5,063 bases of DNA from Bifidobacteriaceae bacterium (GTDB taxonomy: Bacteria > Actinomycetota > Actinomycetes > Actinomycetales > WQXJ01). Positions 5,043-5,063 of this stretch are shown piece by piece (the stretch's first letter is position 1; each line of letters begins with the position of its first letter). Location of the stretch: contig JAITKC010000077.1 in assembly GCA_031278665.1 (NCBI GenBank), positions 1 through 5,063 on the forward strand. Reading direction: 5' to 3'. A model generated the notes under the pieces. It made no database searches. It saw nothing but the letters and a program-made list of their open reading frames with translations, and was not told where the DNA came from. The position numbers were made by a program, and so were the translations under genes.

Positions 5043-5063
5043 GCCGGGGGGCGCGGGCGGCGG

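Overview
The window is GC-rich, and its codon use and gene set point to a chromosome of the Actinomycetota (high-GC Gram-positive bacteria). A polyprenyl diphosphate synthase gene lies head to head with metF, and a DUF4192 gene, a family known from actinobacteria, follows. I cannot name the genus. Three genes look intact or are cut only by the window edge. The rest is intergenic repeats and wreckage.

Layout. 1-526 (minus) is the N-terminal half of a trans-polyprenyl diphosphate synthase. 527-816 holds no gene that I can support, but it contains overlapping hairpins ending in a T5 run. 817-1171 is a striking repeat array: six head-to-tail copies of an 18-bp core at an exact 31-bp period, then three or four copies in the opposite orientation, also at 31 bp. 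1203-1445 (plus) is a fragment of an ISAs1-family transposase. 1562-2455 (plus) is a complete metF. 2496-2695 is a pentanucleotide satellite of 40 units in unbroken 5-bp register. 2777-3874 (plus) is a complete DUF4192 protein.

The right part (3939-5004, minus strand) reads as the ruin of a type I restriction-modification operon. In transcription order it holds the last ~40 codons of an HsdS-like specificity subunit, whose stop overlaps by 4 bp (ATGA) the start of a RhuM-family gene. RhuM has lost ~50 internal codons and is then interrupted by a sequence that starts GTGCG and resembles the 5' part of a bacterial group II intron. After that comes an HsdR fragment in which the helicase motif LNR-x-x-PGK is joined directly to the distant C-terminal stretch [11 protein letters not shown] solo copy of the 31-bp repeat sits exactly at the broken edge of the hsdS fragment, about 4 kb from the main array.

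The functional genes serve isoprenoid synthesis and one-carbon metabolism (5-methyl-THF for methionine); the DUF4192 protein has no known role. The most unusual item is the 31-bp repeat family: phased at about three helical turns, arranged as opposed arrays, and found next to mobile-element or broken-gene remnants.
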